Assembly (NCBI GenBank): GCA_045638145.1
Contig: JAZUAU010000015.1
Coordinates: 1-64,000, forward strand
DNA from: SFWF01 sp045638145
GTDB lineage: Bacteria > Bacillota > Clostridia > Oscillospirales > Acutalibacteraceae
Direction of reading: 5' to 3'
DNA: 64,000 bases
Position numbers and translations under genes: made by a program. The first letter of the stretch is position 1; each line of letters begins with the position of its first letter. This document shows positions 33,739 through 43,266 of the stretch, piece after piece. The notes beneath the pieces are model-generated. The model did not search any database. It had not been told where the DNA came from and saw only the letters and a list, made by a program, of their open reading frames with translations.

Positions 33739-34344
33739 ATGAACGATATTTTTAAAAAACTCCATAGCGGAGAGCTTTATCTTCCTTCAGACGACGCTCT
33801 TATAAAAGAGCAATTTGATTGTCTTGAAAGATTGTATGACTTTAATGCTACTCGCCCGTCCGAATATCAAAAGCGTAATAATCTTTTAAAAGAAATGTTT
33901 GCAGAAATCGGCGAAAATTGTTACATTGAGCCTCCCCTTTACTCAAATTGGGGCGGTCGACACGTACATTTTGGAAATAACTTTTATGCAAATTTTGGTC
34001 TGACTCTCGTAGATGACACCCACATTTACGTAGGTGATTATACTATGTTCGGCCCACATGTTACAGTGGCAACAGCAGGCCATCCCATACTACCCTCTCT
34101 TCGCGAAAAGGGATATCAGTACAACGCGCCCGTTCACATTGGTAAAAACTGTTGGATCGGTGCAGGTGCAATCTTTGTACCCGGTGTTACCATTGGAGAT
34201 AATACAGTAATAGGTGCCGGCAGTGTTGTTACAAAAGACATTCCCGGCGGTGTTGTTGCAGTTGGTAATCCTTGCAAGGTCTTGCGAGAAATTGATGATC
34301 GCGACAAAGAATATTATTTTAAGAATAGAAAAATAGAGCTATAA
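33739..34344 (+). CDS. Sugar O-acetyltransferase (maltose/galactoside type)
   Basis: A left-handed beta-helix acetyltransferase of 201 residues. It has the N-terminal maltose acetyltransferase segment (LYLPSDDAL, QKRNNLLKEMF), hexapeptide repeats (HVHFGNNFYANFG, IGKNCWIGAGAIFVPGV, IGDNTVIGAGSVVTKDIP), the catalytic His in GPHVTVATAGHP, and the C-terminal VAVGNPCKVLREI. It moves acetyl from acetyl-CoA to a sugar hydroxyl. It starts 9 bp after the PFL gene. Confidence 0.92.
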   Translation: MNDIFKKLHSGELYLPSDDALIKEQFDCLERLYDFNATRPSEYQKRNNLLKEMFAEIGENCYIEPPLYSNWGGRHVHFGNNFYANFGLTLVDDTHIYVGDYTMFGPHVTVATAGHPILPSLREKGYQYNAPVHIGKNCWIGAGAIFVPGVTIGDNTVIGAGSVVTKDIPGGVVAVGNPCKVLREIDDRDKEYYFKNRKIEL

Positions 34345-34345
34345 G

Positions 34346-34377
34346 AAAAGAAGAGTTCGATTGAACTCTTCTTTTTT
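34346..34377. terminator. Bidirectional terminator at 34.36 kb
   Basis: AAAGAAGAGTTC - gatt - GAACTCTTCTTT followed by T residues, between two convergent genes. Confidence 0.8.
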
Positions 34378-34378
34378 G

Positions 34379-35020
34379 TTACATAAATTCATTTCCGTCT
34401 ATATCATAAATCATTGTTCTTACAATGTTTAGATAAGGAAGCTTAACTCCACTTGAATCCTCAAAAGCATCAAAAACAAGCTTTGGGTTAAGGTTATTTG
34501 CACCTGCTGCAAGGGTTAGCTTAATTTCATCATTTGAAACCTTAAAGCTCTTAATTGACGGTGCAAGATCTACTGTATTCATCTTGCCCTTTTTGCTCTT
34601 TTTTTCAGTTATAATTTCCTTTTGAGATAAAAAAGTGTTAAACTTATTAACTATATCATCGCTTATCTTGTCAAAGGTAATTTCATAATCGGCAAAGGCG
34701 ATTTTCCCTGCCTTTGTTCTCGGCTCACCAATGCCAAAAAGCTCTATTCCATCCGGCATTACAACCTTTAGCATTTCAAGTGTTTTATCAAGAGGAAAAG
34801 CATCGTCATCAAGTCGCATATCCATTACGTCATATGTTGACTCAAAGCCGAGCGACAATGGAAGTGCAAAGGTGATATAAGGGTGTGGATTAAAACCTTC
34901 AGAATACCAAACGGGAATTTGTGATCTGCGTATCATTCTTATCATAAAACGCTGTAGGTCAAGGTGGGAAATGAATTTCATTCTTCCCGTCTTCTTAAAG
35001 AAAACTCTAACGTCCTTCAA
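34379..35020 (-). CDS. TIGR03936-type (DUF2344) radical SAM-associated protein
   Basis: A protein of about 214 residues with the DUF2344 pattern: VFFKKTGRMKFISHLDLQR, PVWYSEGFNPHPYITFALPLSLG and STYDVMDMRL. It is the standard partner of the TIGR03960 radical SAM protein and is fused to it in some bacteria. The TTG at 35020 is chosen because GGGGAGGGTG is at the correct distance; the frame is open to 35110 but that part overlaps the upstream gene. It overlaps its partner by 14 bp. Confidence 0.87.
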   Translation of the reverse strand: MKDVRVFFKKTGRMKFISHLDLQRFMIRMIRRSQIPVWYSEGFNPHPYITFALPLSLGFESTYDVMDMRLDDDAFPLDKTLEMLKVVMPDGIELFGIGEPRTKAGKIAFADYEITFDKISDDIVNKFNTFLSQKEIITEKKSKKGKMNTVDLAPSIKSFKVSNDEIKLTLAAGANNLNPKLVFDAFEDSSGVKLPYLNIVRTMIYDIDGNEFM

Positions 35021-36854
35021 AACAAACACCCTCCCCATAGCAAGACGCACCACAAGCAGCGCATTTCTGACGGCAATTCTTTGTGGTTTCTGCCCTCTTT
35101 GCCCTTTCATTTTCCTTTATAAAGAATTTTTTAGAAACGGCATAATCGAGATGCTCCCACGGAAGAATCTCTTCATAATCTCTTGTTCTGTTCACATAGT
35201 ACTCATAAGAAATATCACATTCCGCAAAGGCTTCAAGCCACTTTCCGTAATGGAAGCACTCATCCCAACCATCGAAATGCAGGCCCTTTTCATAAGCCTT
35301 TTCTAGAACTTTACAAAGTCTTCTGTCGCCTCTTGCGAAAGCACCCTCAAGCATACTTGTATATGCTCCGTGCCAGGAAAGGGTTATCTTTTTTGAACGG
35401 ATGCAAGAAAGAAGAAATTTCTGTCTTCTTTCAATTTCAGAAAGAGAAATCTGCGGTTCAAACTGGAACGGAGTAAAGGGCTTCGGCACAAAGGTTGCAC
35501 AGCTGATCGAAACGCTGACAGGCTTGCCCTTCTTTTTGTCGGGATTCGAATAATAAAGGTCAACAATCTTCTGAGCAAGGTCGGCTATTCCTGCGAGATC
35601 TTCATCAGTTTCGGTGGGCAGACCCATCATAAAGTAAAGCTTAACAGCGGTATAACCCGCTTCAAAAGCCATTTTACAGGTTGAGATGATTTCCTCTTCG
35701 TTTATATTTTTGTTGATAACATCACGAAGGCGCTGTGTACCTGCTTCGGGTGCAAAGGTAAGGCTTGATTTTCTAACCGACTGCACCTTTTCGAGTAGTT
35801 CCTTCGGAAAATTATCAATTCGAAGTGACGGAAGGGAAAGGCTTACCTTACAGTCCTCACTCCACCCAAGCATTTTATTCAAAAGTTCTTCAATTCCTCG
35901 GTAGTCACTTGTGGAAAGCGAAGAAAGAGAAACCTCGTCATAGCCAGTAGAGTCGCAAATTGCTTTTGCTTGACGGTTAGCAATCTCAGGCGATTTTTCA
36001 CGGACAGGTCTATAAAGATATCCTGCCTGACAGAAACGGCATCCTCGGATACAGCCTCTGAAAATCTCCTCTACCGCTCTGTCATGAACGATATCAATAA
36101 AGGGCACGACAAACTTATTGGGATAGAAAACCGAATCAAGGTCTTTAATAATTCTCTTTTTAACAGTTTTGGGTGCAATATCGGAAGAAATGCTTTTAAT
36201 AGTTCCGTCTTCATTGTAATCTACTGTGTAAAGTGAGGGCACATAAACGCCTTCGATAGATGAAGCCTTTACTAAAAACTCTCGCTTTGAAAGTCCATAC
36301 TTTCTGCACTCTTTATAAAGGTCGATAACCTCAAGGTCGACCTCTTCACCTTCACCGAGGAAAAAGATATCAATAAAATCGGCAAGAGGTTCTGGGTTAG
36401 ATGCACACGGACCGCCCGCAACAACTACGGGGTAATCCCAACTCATTCTGTCAGCAGTTTTAAGGGGAATTTTAGCGAGGTCAAGCATATAAAGTACATT
36501 TGTATAAGAAAGCTCGTACTGTAGGGTAAAGCCCACAAAATCAAATTCATTTATAGGGTCGCGGCTTTCAAGAGCAAAGAGAGGAATATTATTCTCCCTC
36601 ATTACCTCTTCAAAATCTGTCCACGGTGCAAATACACGCTCACACCAGATATCATCGCGAGAGTTAAACTGAGAATAAAGAATCTTCATGCCCAGGTGCG
36701 ACATTCCTATTTCGTATGTATCGGGAAAGCAAAAAGCAAAGCGTATGTCAACGGCGTTCTTGTCCTTAATTACCGAATTAAGCTCTCCTCCCGAGTATCT
36801 GCCCGGCTTCTGTGCCATCATTAACAGTTCTTCAAATCTTTTATTATCCATCAT
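35007..36854 (-). CDS. TIGR03960-type B12-binding/radical SAM protein
   Basis: A 615-residue protein with an N-terminal cobalamin-binding-like domain (SRDPINEFDFVGFTLQYELSYTN-type region, GGPCASNPEPLADF) and a radical SAM domain. The cluster motif is CIRGCRFC (CxxxCxxC), and the following motifs are APEAGTQRLRDVINKN and YFMMGLPTETDEDL. The C terminus ends in a Cys-rich tail (CRQKCAACGASC). The reaction is not known; an RNA modification is often suggested. It is co-encoded with the DUF2344 protein. Confidence 0.9.
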   Translation of the reverse strand: MMDNKRFEELLMMAQKPGRYSGGELNSVIKDKNAVDIRFAFCFPDTYEIGMSHLGMKILYSQFNSRDDIWCERVFAPWTDFEEVMRENNIPLFALESRDPINEFDFVGFTLQYELSYTNVLYMLDLAKIPLKTADRMSWDYPVVVAGGPCASNPEPLADFIDIFFLGEGEEVDLEVIDLYKECRKYGLSKREFLVKASSIEGVYVPSLYTVDYNEDGTIKSISSDIAPKTVKKRIIKDLDSVFYPNKFVVPFIDIVHDRAVEEIFRGCIRGCRFCQAGYLYRPVREKSPEIANRQAKAICDSTGYDEVSLSSLSTSDYRGIEELLNKMLGWSEDCKVSLSLPSLRIDNFPKELLEKVQSVRKSSLTFAPEAGTQRLRDVINKNINEEEIISTCKMAFEAGYTAVKLYFMMGLPTETDEDLAGIADLAQKIVDLYYSNPDKKKGKPVSVSISCATFVPKPFTPFQFEPQISLSEIERRQKFLLSCIRSKKITLSWHGAYTSMLEGAFARGDRRLCKVLEKAYEKGLHFDGWDECFHYGKWLEAFAECDISYEYYVNRTRDYEEILPWEHLDYAVSKKFFIKENERAKRAETTKNCRQKCAACGASCYGEGVCFEGR

Positions 36855-36903
36855 TTCACCTTTAGGGTTGTTTTTCTGTATTTAATATGATACTAGAAAT
36901 TTG

Positions 36904-37473
36904 CTATTCTTTCAACCACTTTTTTAATACTAACAACGAAATCATATATACCGAATAGATCATTATAGAATAATACTCGTTCACACCAAAGAAATGAATA
37001 AATATAATAAGTAAAACAGAATAAAAGACGATAGTTAAAATGCTAAGGATTATCTTGCTAGCCGAATCGTTAAATATGAACGTTAATAGAATTTTCAGTA
37101 TGCTCCCGCCATCAAGTCCGTTTATAGGTAAGATGTTATAAACAAATAACAGTAAGCTTGCAGATGAAAATATACCTGTAAATGCAAAATAGCATATTAG
37201 ATTGCTAACAGGTCCCGATAGTAATATCAGTAAATCGTCAAAGGAAGATGCTGTATGTTTACCAACAATATTTATGCCACCCGGAATCAGTAAAATTGCT
37301 TTTGGTTTTGATTTTAAAAAACACATTGTTAATAGGTGTGCGGACTCGTGAATTGCTGCCGAGGTAAAAAAATACAGTATCTCCCCCGTTTTGTCCATTA
37401 CCGTAATAAGCGCGAGATATACTGTAAAGAGAAATGAAATTTTAAAATTTATGCCACAAAATTTAAAACGCAA
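36904..37473 (-). CDS. SpoIVFB-like M50 intramembrane metalloprotease
   Basis: A polytopic membrane protein of 189 residues with HESAH (HExxH zinc site, about residue 42) and NILPINGLDGGSIL (second zinc-ligand motif), as in the SpoIVFB group of site-2 proteases. In Bacillus SpoIVFB cleaves pro-sigma-K in the outer forespore membrane and is held by BofA and SpoIVFA. No C-terminal CBS domain is present, so the protein is shorter than B. subtilis SpoIVFB (about 288). It starts at TTG one base after the stop of a tiny membrane protein gene, which suggests coupling. Whether the substrate is pro-sigma-K is inference. Confidence 0.75.
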   Translation of the reverse strand: MRFKFCGINFKISFLFTVYLALITVMDKTGEILYFFTSAAIHESAHLLTMCFLKSKPKAILLIPGGINIVGKHTASSFDDLLILLSGPVSNLICYFAFTGIFSSASLLLFVYNILPINGLDGGSILKILLTFIFNDSASKIILSILTIVFYSVLLIIFIHFFGVNEYYSIMIYSVYMISLLVLKKWLKE

Positions 37474-37474
37474 C

Positions 37475-37663
37475 CTATTCGCCTTCTAAAACAAGTGATA
37501 TAGATATATCTCTCATAAAATATTCGTTATATAGCTCGCCAAGATGTGTATATACCTCAAAATTCGCAAACCGCAAAAAAGTTGAAAAAATAATCAATAC
37601 AGCAATAAATACACCCTGCAAAAGTATAATTTTTATATATTCACTAAAGAAATCCTTATTCAA
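37475..37663 (-). CDS. Small single-span membrane protein upstream of the SpoIVFB-like gene
   Basis: A protein of 62 residues starting at TTG 37663, with GAGGTG just upstream. It has a single membrane segment (KIILLQGVFIAVLIIFSTF) and about 30 residues outside (EVYTHLGELYNEYFMRDI). I do not recognise it. Its position directly before a SpoIVFB-like protease is where spoIVFA lies in Bacillus, but it lacks the LytM domain. It may be a reduced SpoIVFA or the last remains of one. Confidence 0.6.
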   Translation of the reverse strand: MNKDFFSEYIKIILLQGVFIAVLIIFSTFLRFANFEVYTHLGELYNEYFMRDISISLVLEGE

Positions 37664-37743
37664 AATATACACCTCATTTTAAAATATTGTAAAATGCAAA
37701 AATTTATGATAAAGTATATATAATAAAACTTAAAGGAGTTACT

Positions 37744-39621
37744 ATGCCTTTTTTACCTCTTAACAGAAAAGAAATGGAAAACACGGGGATTAGCGTTCCC
37801 GATATAGTTATAATTACGGGCGATGCTTATGTAGACCACCCAAGCTTCGGCACAGCAATAATTTCCCGTGTGCTTGAAGCAGCGGGTTATTCTGTCTGCA
37901 TTATTTCACAACCCAAAACCGATGCAGACTATATGGAATTTGGAAAACCGAGACTCGCCTTTTATATAAATTCAGGTAATATCGACTCGATGGTAGCCCA
38001 CTATACCGCCGCAAAGAAAAAGCGTAGTGACGATGCATATACCGCAGGCGGAAAAGCAGGTGCTAGGCCCGACAGAGCGGTGATCGTTTATTCTAAAAAA
38101 GTACGCGAGCTTTACGACGATATTCCAATTGCTATCGGCGGACTTGAAGCCTCGCTTCGCCGATTTGCTCACTATGATTATTGGGATGACAAGGTGCGTC
38201 CGTCAATACTTGTTGACTCGGACGCCGACCTACTTATGTTCGGAATGGGTGAAAAGCACGCAGTTGAAATAGCGGACAGACTAAATAGCGGAGAATCTAT
38301 AAAGACAATAACCGATATCCTCGGCACCTGTTATAGGGTAGAAACCGAAGAATACGAATGGAAGTCGGCTGCTGAATGTCCCTCCTTTGAGCTTGTAAAA
38401 GAACCGACCGAAACGGGCAAAAAGCAATATGCTATTGCTACAAAAATTCAACAGCGCGAGCAAGATGCTGTACGCGGCAAAGCAATTATTCAGCGTCACG
38501 GAAGTTATATCGTCGTGCAAAATCCGCCTATGCCTCCCCTGTCGACCGATGAGCTTGACGCAATTTATAAGCTCCCATTTATGAGAAACTATCATCCGTC
38601 TTACGAAGCTGTAGGTGGTGTGCCGGGTATAGAGGAAGTTAAATTTTCTCTTACCCACAACCGCGGTTGCTTTGGTGCTTGTAATTTCTGTTCAATCGCC
38701 TATCACCAAGGAAGACAGATTGCTGTCAGAAGTCACGAATCAGTCGTTGAGGAAGCTAAGCTTCTTACCGAGATGCCTGATTTCAAAGGCTATATTCACG
38801 ATGTAGGCGGACCTACTGCAAATTTCCGCGCTCCTTCTTGCGAAAAACAGTTAACAAAAGGCCTATGCGCCGATAAAAAATGCCTTGCGCCTAAAATTTG
38901 TCCCAATATAGAGGTTGATCATTCCGACTATCTTGAACTTCTTCGCGAGATTAGAAAAATTCCCAAAATTAAAAAGGTTTTTATTCGCTCAGGAATCCGT
39001 TTTGACTATCTTATAGCGGATAATGATGACGAATTTTTCAAAGAGCTTGTGCGCCATCACGTAAGCGGACAGTTAAAGGTCGCACCAGAACATTGCTCTG
39101 CCGCAGTGTTAACGGCTATGGGCAAGCCCGAAATTGAAACATATCTTAAATTCAAAAAACGTTTCTATGAGCTTACAAAAAGCGAGGGAAAAGAACAGTT
39201 CCTTGTTCCCTATCTTATGTCTTCCCATCCGGGAAGTACTATGAAGGATGCCATTGAGCTTTCTGTTTTCCTTAAAAAAGAAGGTATGCGGCCCGAGCAG
39301 GTTCAGGACTTTTATCCAACACCGGGCACTGTTTCAACCTGTATGTATTATACCGGTCTTGATCCATTGACAATGAAGCCAATATATGTAGCAAGAACGC
39401 AGCAGGAAAAAGCTCAGCAAAGGGCTCTTTTGCAATACTTTAAACCTGAAAACCGAGAAATTGTGATTAAGGCTCTGCGGCAGTATGGCAGAACCGATCT
39501 TATCGGTACAGGAAAGAACTGTCTTATATCCGACAATAAATTATCCAACCGCCAAAACAAACGCTATTCACAAAAGAAGAAGTGTATTCGGAATATATCT
39601 AAAAAGAAAAGAATAAAATAA
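37744..39621 (+). CDS. YgiQ family radical SAM protein
   Basis: A 625-residue radical SAM protein of the YgiQ (UPF0313) family. It has an N-terminal cobalamin-binding-like domain (DIVIITGDAYVDHPSFG, IGGLEASLRRFAHYDYW), the cluster motif CFGACNFC with SIAYHQGR, and the downstream VRSGIRFDYL and LKVAPEHCS motifs. An extended C-terminal part carries FYPTPGTVSTCMYYTGLDP. The reaction is unknown. Start ATG with AAAGGAG. Confidence 0.93.
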   Translation: MPFLPLNRKEMENTGISVPDIVIITGDAYVDHPSFGTAIISRVLEAAGYSVCIISQPKTDADYMEFGKPRLAFYINSGNIDSMVAHYTAAKKKRSDDAYTAGGKAGARPDRAVIVYSKKVRELYDDIPIAIGGLEASLRRFAHYDYWDDKVRPSILVDSDADLLMFGMGEKHAVEIADRLNSGESIKTITDILGTCYRVETEEYEWKSAAECPSFELVKEPTETGKKQYAIATKIQQREQDAVRGKAIIQRHGSYIVVQNPPMPPLSTDELDAIYKLPFMRNYHPSYEAVGGVPGIEEVKFSLTHNRGCFGACNFCSIAYHQGRQIAVRSHESVVEEAKLLTEMPDFKGYIHDVGGPTANFRAPSCEKQLTKGLCADKKCLAPKICPNIEVDHSDYLELLREIRKIPKIKKVFIRSGIRFDYLIADNDDEFFKELVRHHVSGQLKVAPEHCSAAVLTAMGKPEIETYLKFKKRFYELTKSEGKEQFLVPYLMSSHPGSTMKDAIELSVFLKKEGMRPEQVQDFYPTPGTVSTCMYYTGLDPLTMKPIYVARTQQEKAQQRALLQYFKPENREIVIKALRQYGRTDLIGTGKNCLISDNKLSNRQNKRYSQKKKCIRNISKKKRIK

Positions 39622-39669
39622 ACTTATGCAATATTTTAAATATGTAATTATGCTTAAGAGGTGTTGAAG

Positions 39670-41277
39670 GTGAAAATTAAATTTATAGGCGCAACCCACG
39701 AAGTAACCGGAAGTTGCACCCTTTTGGAAGTAAATCAAAAATTTTATCTTATTGACTGCGGTATGGAGCAAGGTAAAGATGTTTTTCAGAATATTGAGCT
39801 ACCGGTTGCAGCAACTGATATAGAGGCTGTTTTTCTTACCCACGCTCACATTGATCATTCGGGAATGCTACCTAAGCTTTATAAGGACGGTTTTAAAGGA
39901 AAAATTTATGCTACAGATGTCACCTGTGACCTTTGCAATATTATGCTCAAGGACTCTGCACACATTCAAGAATCAGAAGCAAAATGGCGCACAAGAAAGG
40001 CTGAGCGCGCCGGACTTAAAGCCCCGGAACCGGTCTATAACATGAATGATGCGCTCGGAGCTATCTCGCTGTTTCGCAGATGTAACTATAGCGAGATTAT
40101 AAGAGTTGCTGAAGATATTGAATTAAGATTTACCGACATTGGGCATCTGCTTGGTTCGGCGTGTATTGAGCTTTGGCTTAATGAAAACAATCTACGCAAA
40201 AAAATTGTTTTTAGCGGAGATGTAGGTAACACTAATCAGCGTATCATACGCGATCCGCAATTTGTTGAGGAGACCGATTATCTTGTCATTGAATCAACAT
40301 ATGGTAACCGTCTTCATGAGGCAGACCGCTCCAATGTTATACACGAACTTGCAGCGTATATACAAAAAGCCTTGGATCGCGGTGGAAATGTCGTTATACC
40401 TTCCTTCGCTGTGGGTCGAACACAGGAAATGCTATATGCAATCAGGGAGATTAAACAAAAGGGACTAGTAAAAGGTCACGACAGTTTTCCTGTTTATGTC
40501 GACAGTCCTCTTGCGGCTGAAGCAACTGCAATCTTTATGCAGTGTAATCCCATATGTTTTGATGAAGAGACCGCGTCACTTATAAAACAAGGCGTAAATC
40601 CAATATGGTTTGATAATATAAAAATGTCTGTAACCTCAGATGAATCAAAACAAATTAACTTTGACCGTGAACCAAAGGTCATTATATCTGCCAGTGGAAT
40701 GTGTGAGGCGGGTCGTATCAGGCACCACCTGAAGCATAATCTTTGGAAAGATAACAACATTATTCTCTTTGTCGGCTATCAGGCGGAAGGCTCCCTGGGA
40801 AGAAGACTTTTAAACGGCGAAAAACATGTAACCTTGTTTGGAGAGGAAATTACTGTAAACGCCGAGATTTGCTCTCTACACGGTACCAGCGGTCATGCCG
40901 ACCAGTCAGGACTAATTTATTGGCTTGAGGGTTTTAAATCTAAACCTGAGCTTATTTTTGTAAATCACGGTGACAACGATTCGTGCGAGGATTTTAAAGA
41001 CCTACTTAACAAAAAAGGTTATAATGCCGATGCACCCTACAGCGGCACCGAGTATAACCTTGCTACAGGAAAAATGACCGTCTTTGCACAAGGAAAGACA
41101 ATAAACCGAGTCGAGATTTATAAGAATACGAGCCGCGCTGATTTAATTTATAGCGAATTGGTAGCCGCTGCCGAAAAACTTTTAGCTCTTACAAAAACGC
41201 GAAGAGGCATGACGAATAAGGATAATGCCAAGCTTACATCACAAATACGAGAACTCATTGACAAATATAAAGATTAA
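39670..41277 (+). CDS. MBL-fold beta-CASP hydrolase (RNA-processing type)
   Basis: A metallo-beta-lactamase plus beta-CASP protein of 535 residues, similar to CPSF-73-like bacterial RNases. Zinc motifs: FIGATHEVTGSC, THAHIDHSGMLP (HxHxDH), GHLLGSA, SGDVG, and in the beta-CASP part SASGMCEAGRIRHHL and HGTSGHADQSGL. The GTG at 39670 has AAGAGG upstream at normal spacing and gives the family start KIKFIGATHEV. A 24-residue helical tail with Lys follows the domain. Substrate is inferred from the family. Confidence 0.9.
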   Translation: MKIKFIGATHEVTGSCTLLEVNQKFYLIDCGMEQGKDVFQNIELPVAATDIEAVFLTHAHIDHSGMLPKLYKDGFKGKIYATDVTCDLCNIMLKDSAHIQESEAKWRTRKAERAGLKAPEPVYNMNDALGAISLFRRCNYSEIIRVAEDIELRFTDIGHLLGSACIELWLNENNLRKKIVFSGDVGNTNQRIIRDPQFVEETDYLVIESTYGNRLHEADRSNVIHELAAYIQKALDRGGNVVIPSFAVGRTQEMLYAIREIKQKGLVKGHDSFPVYVDSPLAAEATAIFMQCNPICFDEETASLIKQGVNPIWFDNIKMSVTSDESKQINFDREPKVIISASGMCEAGRIRHHLKHNLWKDNNIILFVGYQAEGSLGRRLLNGEKHVTLFGEEITVNAEICSLHGTSGHADQSGLIYWLEGFKSKPELIFVNHGDNDSCEDFKDLLNKKGYNADAPYSGTEYNLATGKMTVFAQGKTINRVEIYKNTSRADLIYSELVAAAEKLLALTKTRRGMTNKDNAKLTSQIRELIDKYKD

Positions 41278-41293
41278 ATAAGGAGCGTAGTTT

Positions 41294-41875
41294 ATGAGAA
41301 TATGTGTTTACGGCGCAGCATCACCAACCATTGATGCTGAATATTTTGAAAAGGTTGAAATAATGGGAAAAGAAATGGTTACCCGCGGACATTCACTGGT
41401 TTTCGGTGGCGGCGGCAATGGGCTGATGGGAGCGGTCGCACGAGGCGTTCGTTCTGAGGGCGGATACATTTTAGGAGTAATCCCTAAATTTTTCGACCTC
41501 GAAAAGGTCGAAGCAATATGCGATTTTTGCGACGAGCTTATTCAGCCCGACACAATGCGTGAACGCAAACAAATTATGGAGGATAACGCAGACGCATTTA
41601 TAGTAGTCCCCGGCGGAATCGGTACATTTGAGGAATTCTTTGAGATACTGACATTAAAGCAGCTTTGCCGTCATAATAAACCCATCGCTATATATAATAT
41701 AAACGGATACTATAACGAAATGAATAACACAATAGAACAGGCAATAAAGAAGAATTTCATTCGCGAAAACTGTAAGGAGTTGTATACCACTACAGACAAT
41801 CTTAGTCAACTTTTCGATTATATTGAAAAACAAACCACAACAAAGCATACAGTTAAGGAACTAAAGGACGGTTAA
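41294..41875 (+). CDS. LOG family protein (TIGR00730)
   Basis: A Rossmann-like nucleotide phosphoribohydrolase of 193 residues; plant LOG homologues release cytokinin from its riboside monophosphate. Both motifs are present: VFGGGGNGLMGAVARG and VPGGIGTFEEFFEILTLKQL (PGGxGTxxE), and the catalytic Arg in MRERKQIM. In bacteria the natural substrate is a nucleoside 5'-monophosphate. It follows the beta-CASP gene by 16 bp. Confidence 0.92.
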   Translation: MRICVYGAASPTIDAEYFEKVEIMGKEMVTRGHSLVFGGGGNGLMGAVARGVRSEGGYILGVIPKFFDLEKVEAICDFCDELIQPDTMRERKQIMEDNADAFIVVPGGIGTFEEFFEILTLKQLCRHNKPIAIYNINGYYNEMNNTIEQAIKKNFIRENCKELYTTTDNLSQLFDYIEKQTTTKHTVKELKDG

Positions 41876-41887
41876 TTTCAAACAAAA

Positions 41888-41914
41888 GAAGCAGAGCATC
41901 GGCTCTGCTTTTTT
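41888..41914. terminator. Terminator between LOG gene and metK
   Basis: AAGCAGAGC - atc - GGCTCTGCTT with T-run; AT tracts on both sides allow use by the convergent metK too. Confidence 0.75.
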
Positions 41915-41917
41915 GTT

Positions 41918-43096
41918 CTAGAAGAATGTTTTAAGCTGTTCAACTCTGTCACAGCTCTCCCACGGAGCGCACAGTTCTTCCCTGCCCATATGTCCATAAG
42001 CGGCAAGAGGACGGTACTTGGTTTCTGTAAGCTTAAGGTCGCGGATAATTGCGGCAGGACGAAGGTCGAAAACCTTATTTACTGCGGCAGAAATAGCTTC
42101 ATCGGAATATTTTCCGGTGCCAAAGGTATCAACCATAACAGATACGGGCTTTGCAACACCGATTGCGTAAGCAAGTTGAATTTCACACTTATCGGCAAGT
42201 CCTGCAGCAACAATATTCTTTGCTACCCAGCGTGCGGCATAAGCCCCTGAGCGGTCAACCTTTGTAGGATCTTTACCCGAGAAAGCACCGCCGCCATGAC
42301 GGGCAACGCCTCCATACGTATCAACGATAATCTTTCTGCCTGTAAGACCGGTATCACCTGCAGGACCTCCGACAACAAAGCGTCCTGTAGGATTAATAAA
42401 TACTTTAAAATCATCATTCATAAACTGTTCAGGGATTACGGGCTTAATAACCTTTTCAAGTATATCAAAGCGAAGCTGCTCAAGAGAAACCTCTGCCGAA
42501 TGTTGGCTTGAGACAACGACTGTGTCAAGTCTTACAGGCTTGCCGTCAACATACTCTATGGTAACCTGAGTTTTTCCGTCGGGACGAAGATAAGAAAGTT
42601 CGCCCGATTTTCTTACCTTGGTAAGGCGAAGCGCCATCTTGTGAGAAAGCGCGGCAGTCATAGGCATAAGCTCGTCAGTTTCATTACAAGCATAACCGAA
42701 CATCATACCTTGATCGCCCGCACCGAAAAGATTAAGCTCATCATTCTCGCCGTCTTTAAGCTCTAATGACTTATCAACACCCATTGCAATATCGGGCGAC
42801 TGTTTGTGGATCATAACATTAACGCGGCAGGTGTGACCGTCAAAAAATGCATCCTCACTATCGTAACCAATTGAACAAACAACCTCACGTGCAATTTTCT
42901 CAATATCAACCGCGGCAGTAGTTGTAATCTCGCCCATAATGGTAACAATGCCGGTGCTTGCAAAGGTTTCGCAGGCTACACGGGACTTTTTATCCTGCTC
43001 GAGCATAGCGTCAAGAACCGCATCGGAAATCTGGTCGCAAACCTTATCGGGATGTCCCTCGGTTACCGATTCAGATGTAAATAAAAATTTAGACAT
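41918..43096 (-). CDS. metK: S-adenosylmethionine synthetase
   Basis: Makes SAM from methionine and ATP. The 392-residue protein has SESVTEGHPDKVCDQISDA at the N terminus, GAGDQGMMFGYA in the centre, and GGGAFSGKDPTKVDRS, the phosphate-binding loop. The length matches the family. Its expression is controlled by the SAM-I riboswitch at 43111-43250, a feedback loop by its own product. Confidence 0.97.
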   Translation of the reverse strand: MSKFLFTSESVTEGHPDKVCDQISDAVLDAMLEQDKKSRVACETFASTGIVTIMGEITTTAAVDIEKIAREVVCSIGYDSEDAFFDGHTCRVNVMIHKQSPDIAMGVDKSLELKDGENDELNLFGAGDQGMMFGYACNETDELMPMTAALSHKMALRLTKVRKSGELSYLRPDGKTQVTIEYVDGKPVRLDTVVVSSQHSAEVSLEQLRFDILEKVIKPVIPEQFMNDDFKVFINPTGRFVVGGPAGDTGLTGRKIIVDTYGGVARHGGGAFSGKDPTKVDRSGAYAARWVAKNIVAAGLADKCEIQLAYAIGVAKPVSVMVDTFGTGKYSDEAISAAVNKVFDLRPAAIIRDLKLTETKYRPLAAYGHMGREELCAPWESCDRVEQLKTFF

Positions 43097-43110
43097 AATA
43101 TTCCCTCCAT

Positions 43111-43250
43111 AAAAAAGACCTCATCCAGTACGATAAGGTCTTAAAAATCCTCATCTTTCGGGTATACCCGCAGGATTTAGCACCTTGAAAAATCAGGTTG
43201 CCGGGCATCACAGGGCCTGTCCCTCCGCCACTCTTGATAAGGTAACTAAT
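43111..43250 (-). promoter_or_regulatory. SAM-I (S-box) riboswitch with terminator, upstream of metK
   Basis: Read on the minus strand: CTTATCAAGAG (43241-43231), GGCGGAGGGAC, GGCCC, GCCCGGCAACC, CAAGGTGCTAAATCC and the closing GATGAG. These are the conserved positions of the SAM-I aptamer. It is followed by the terminator AAGACCT...AGGTCTT with TTTTTT (43144-43111), and then the GGAGGG of metK. SAM binding is expected to stop transcription. Confidence 0.95.
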
Positions 43251-43266
43251 TAAATTTTCAAGCTAA

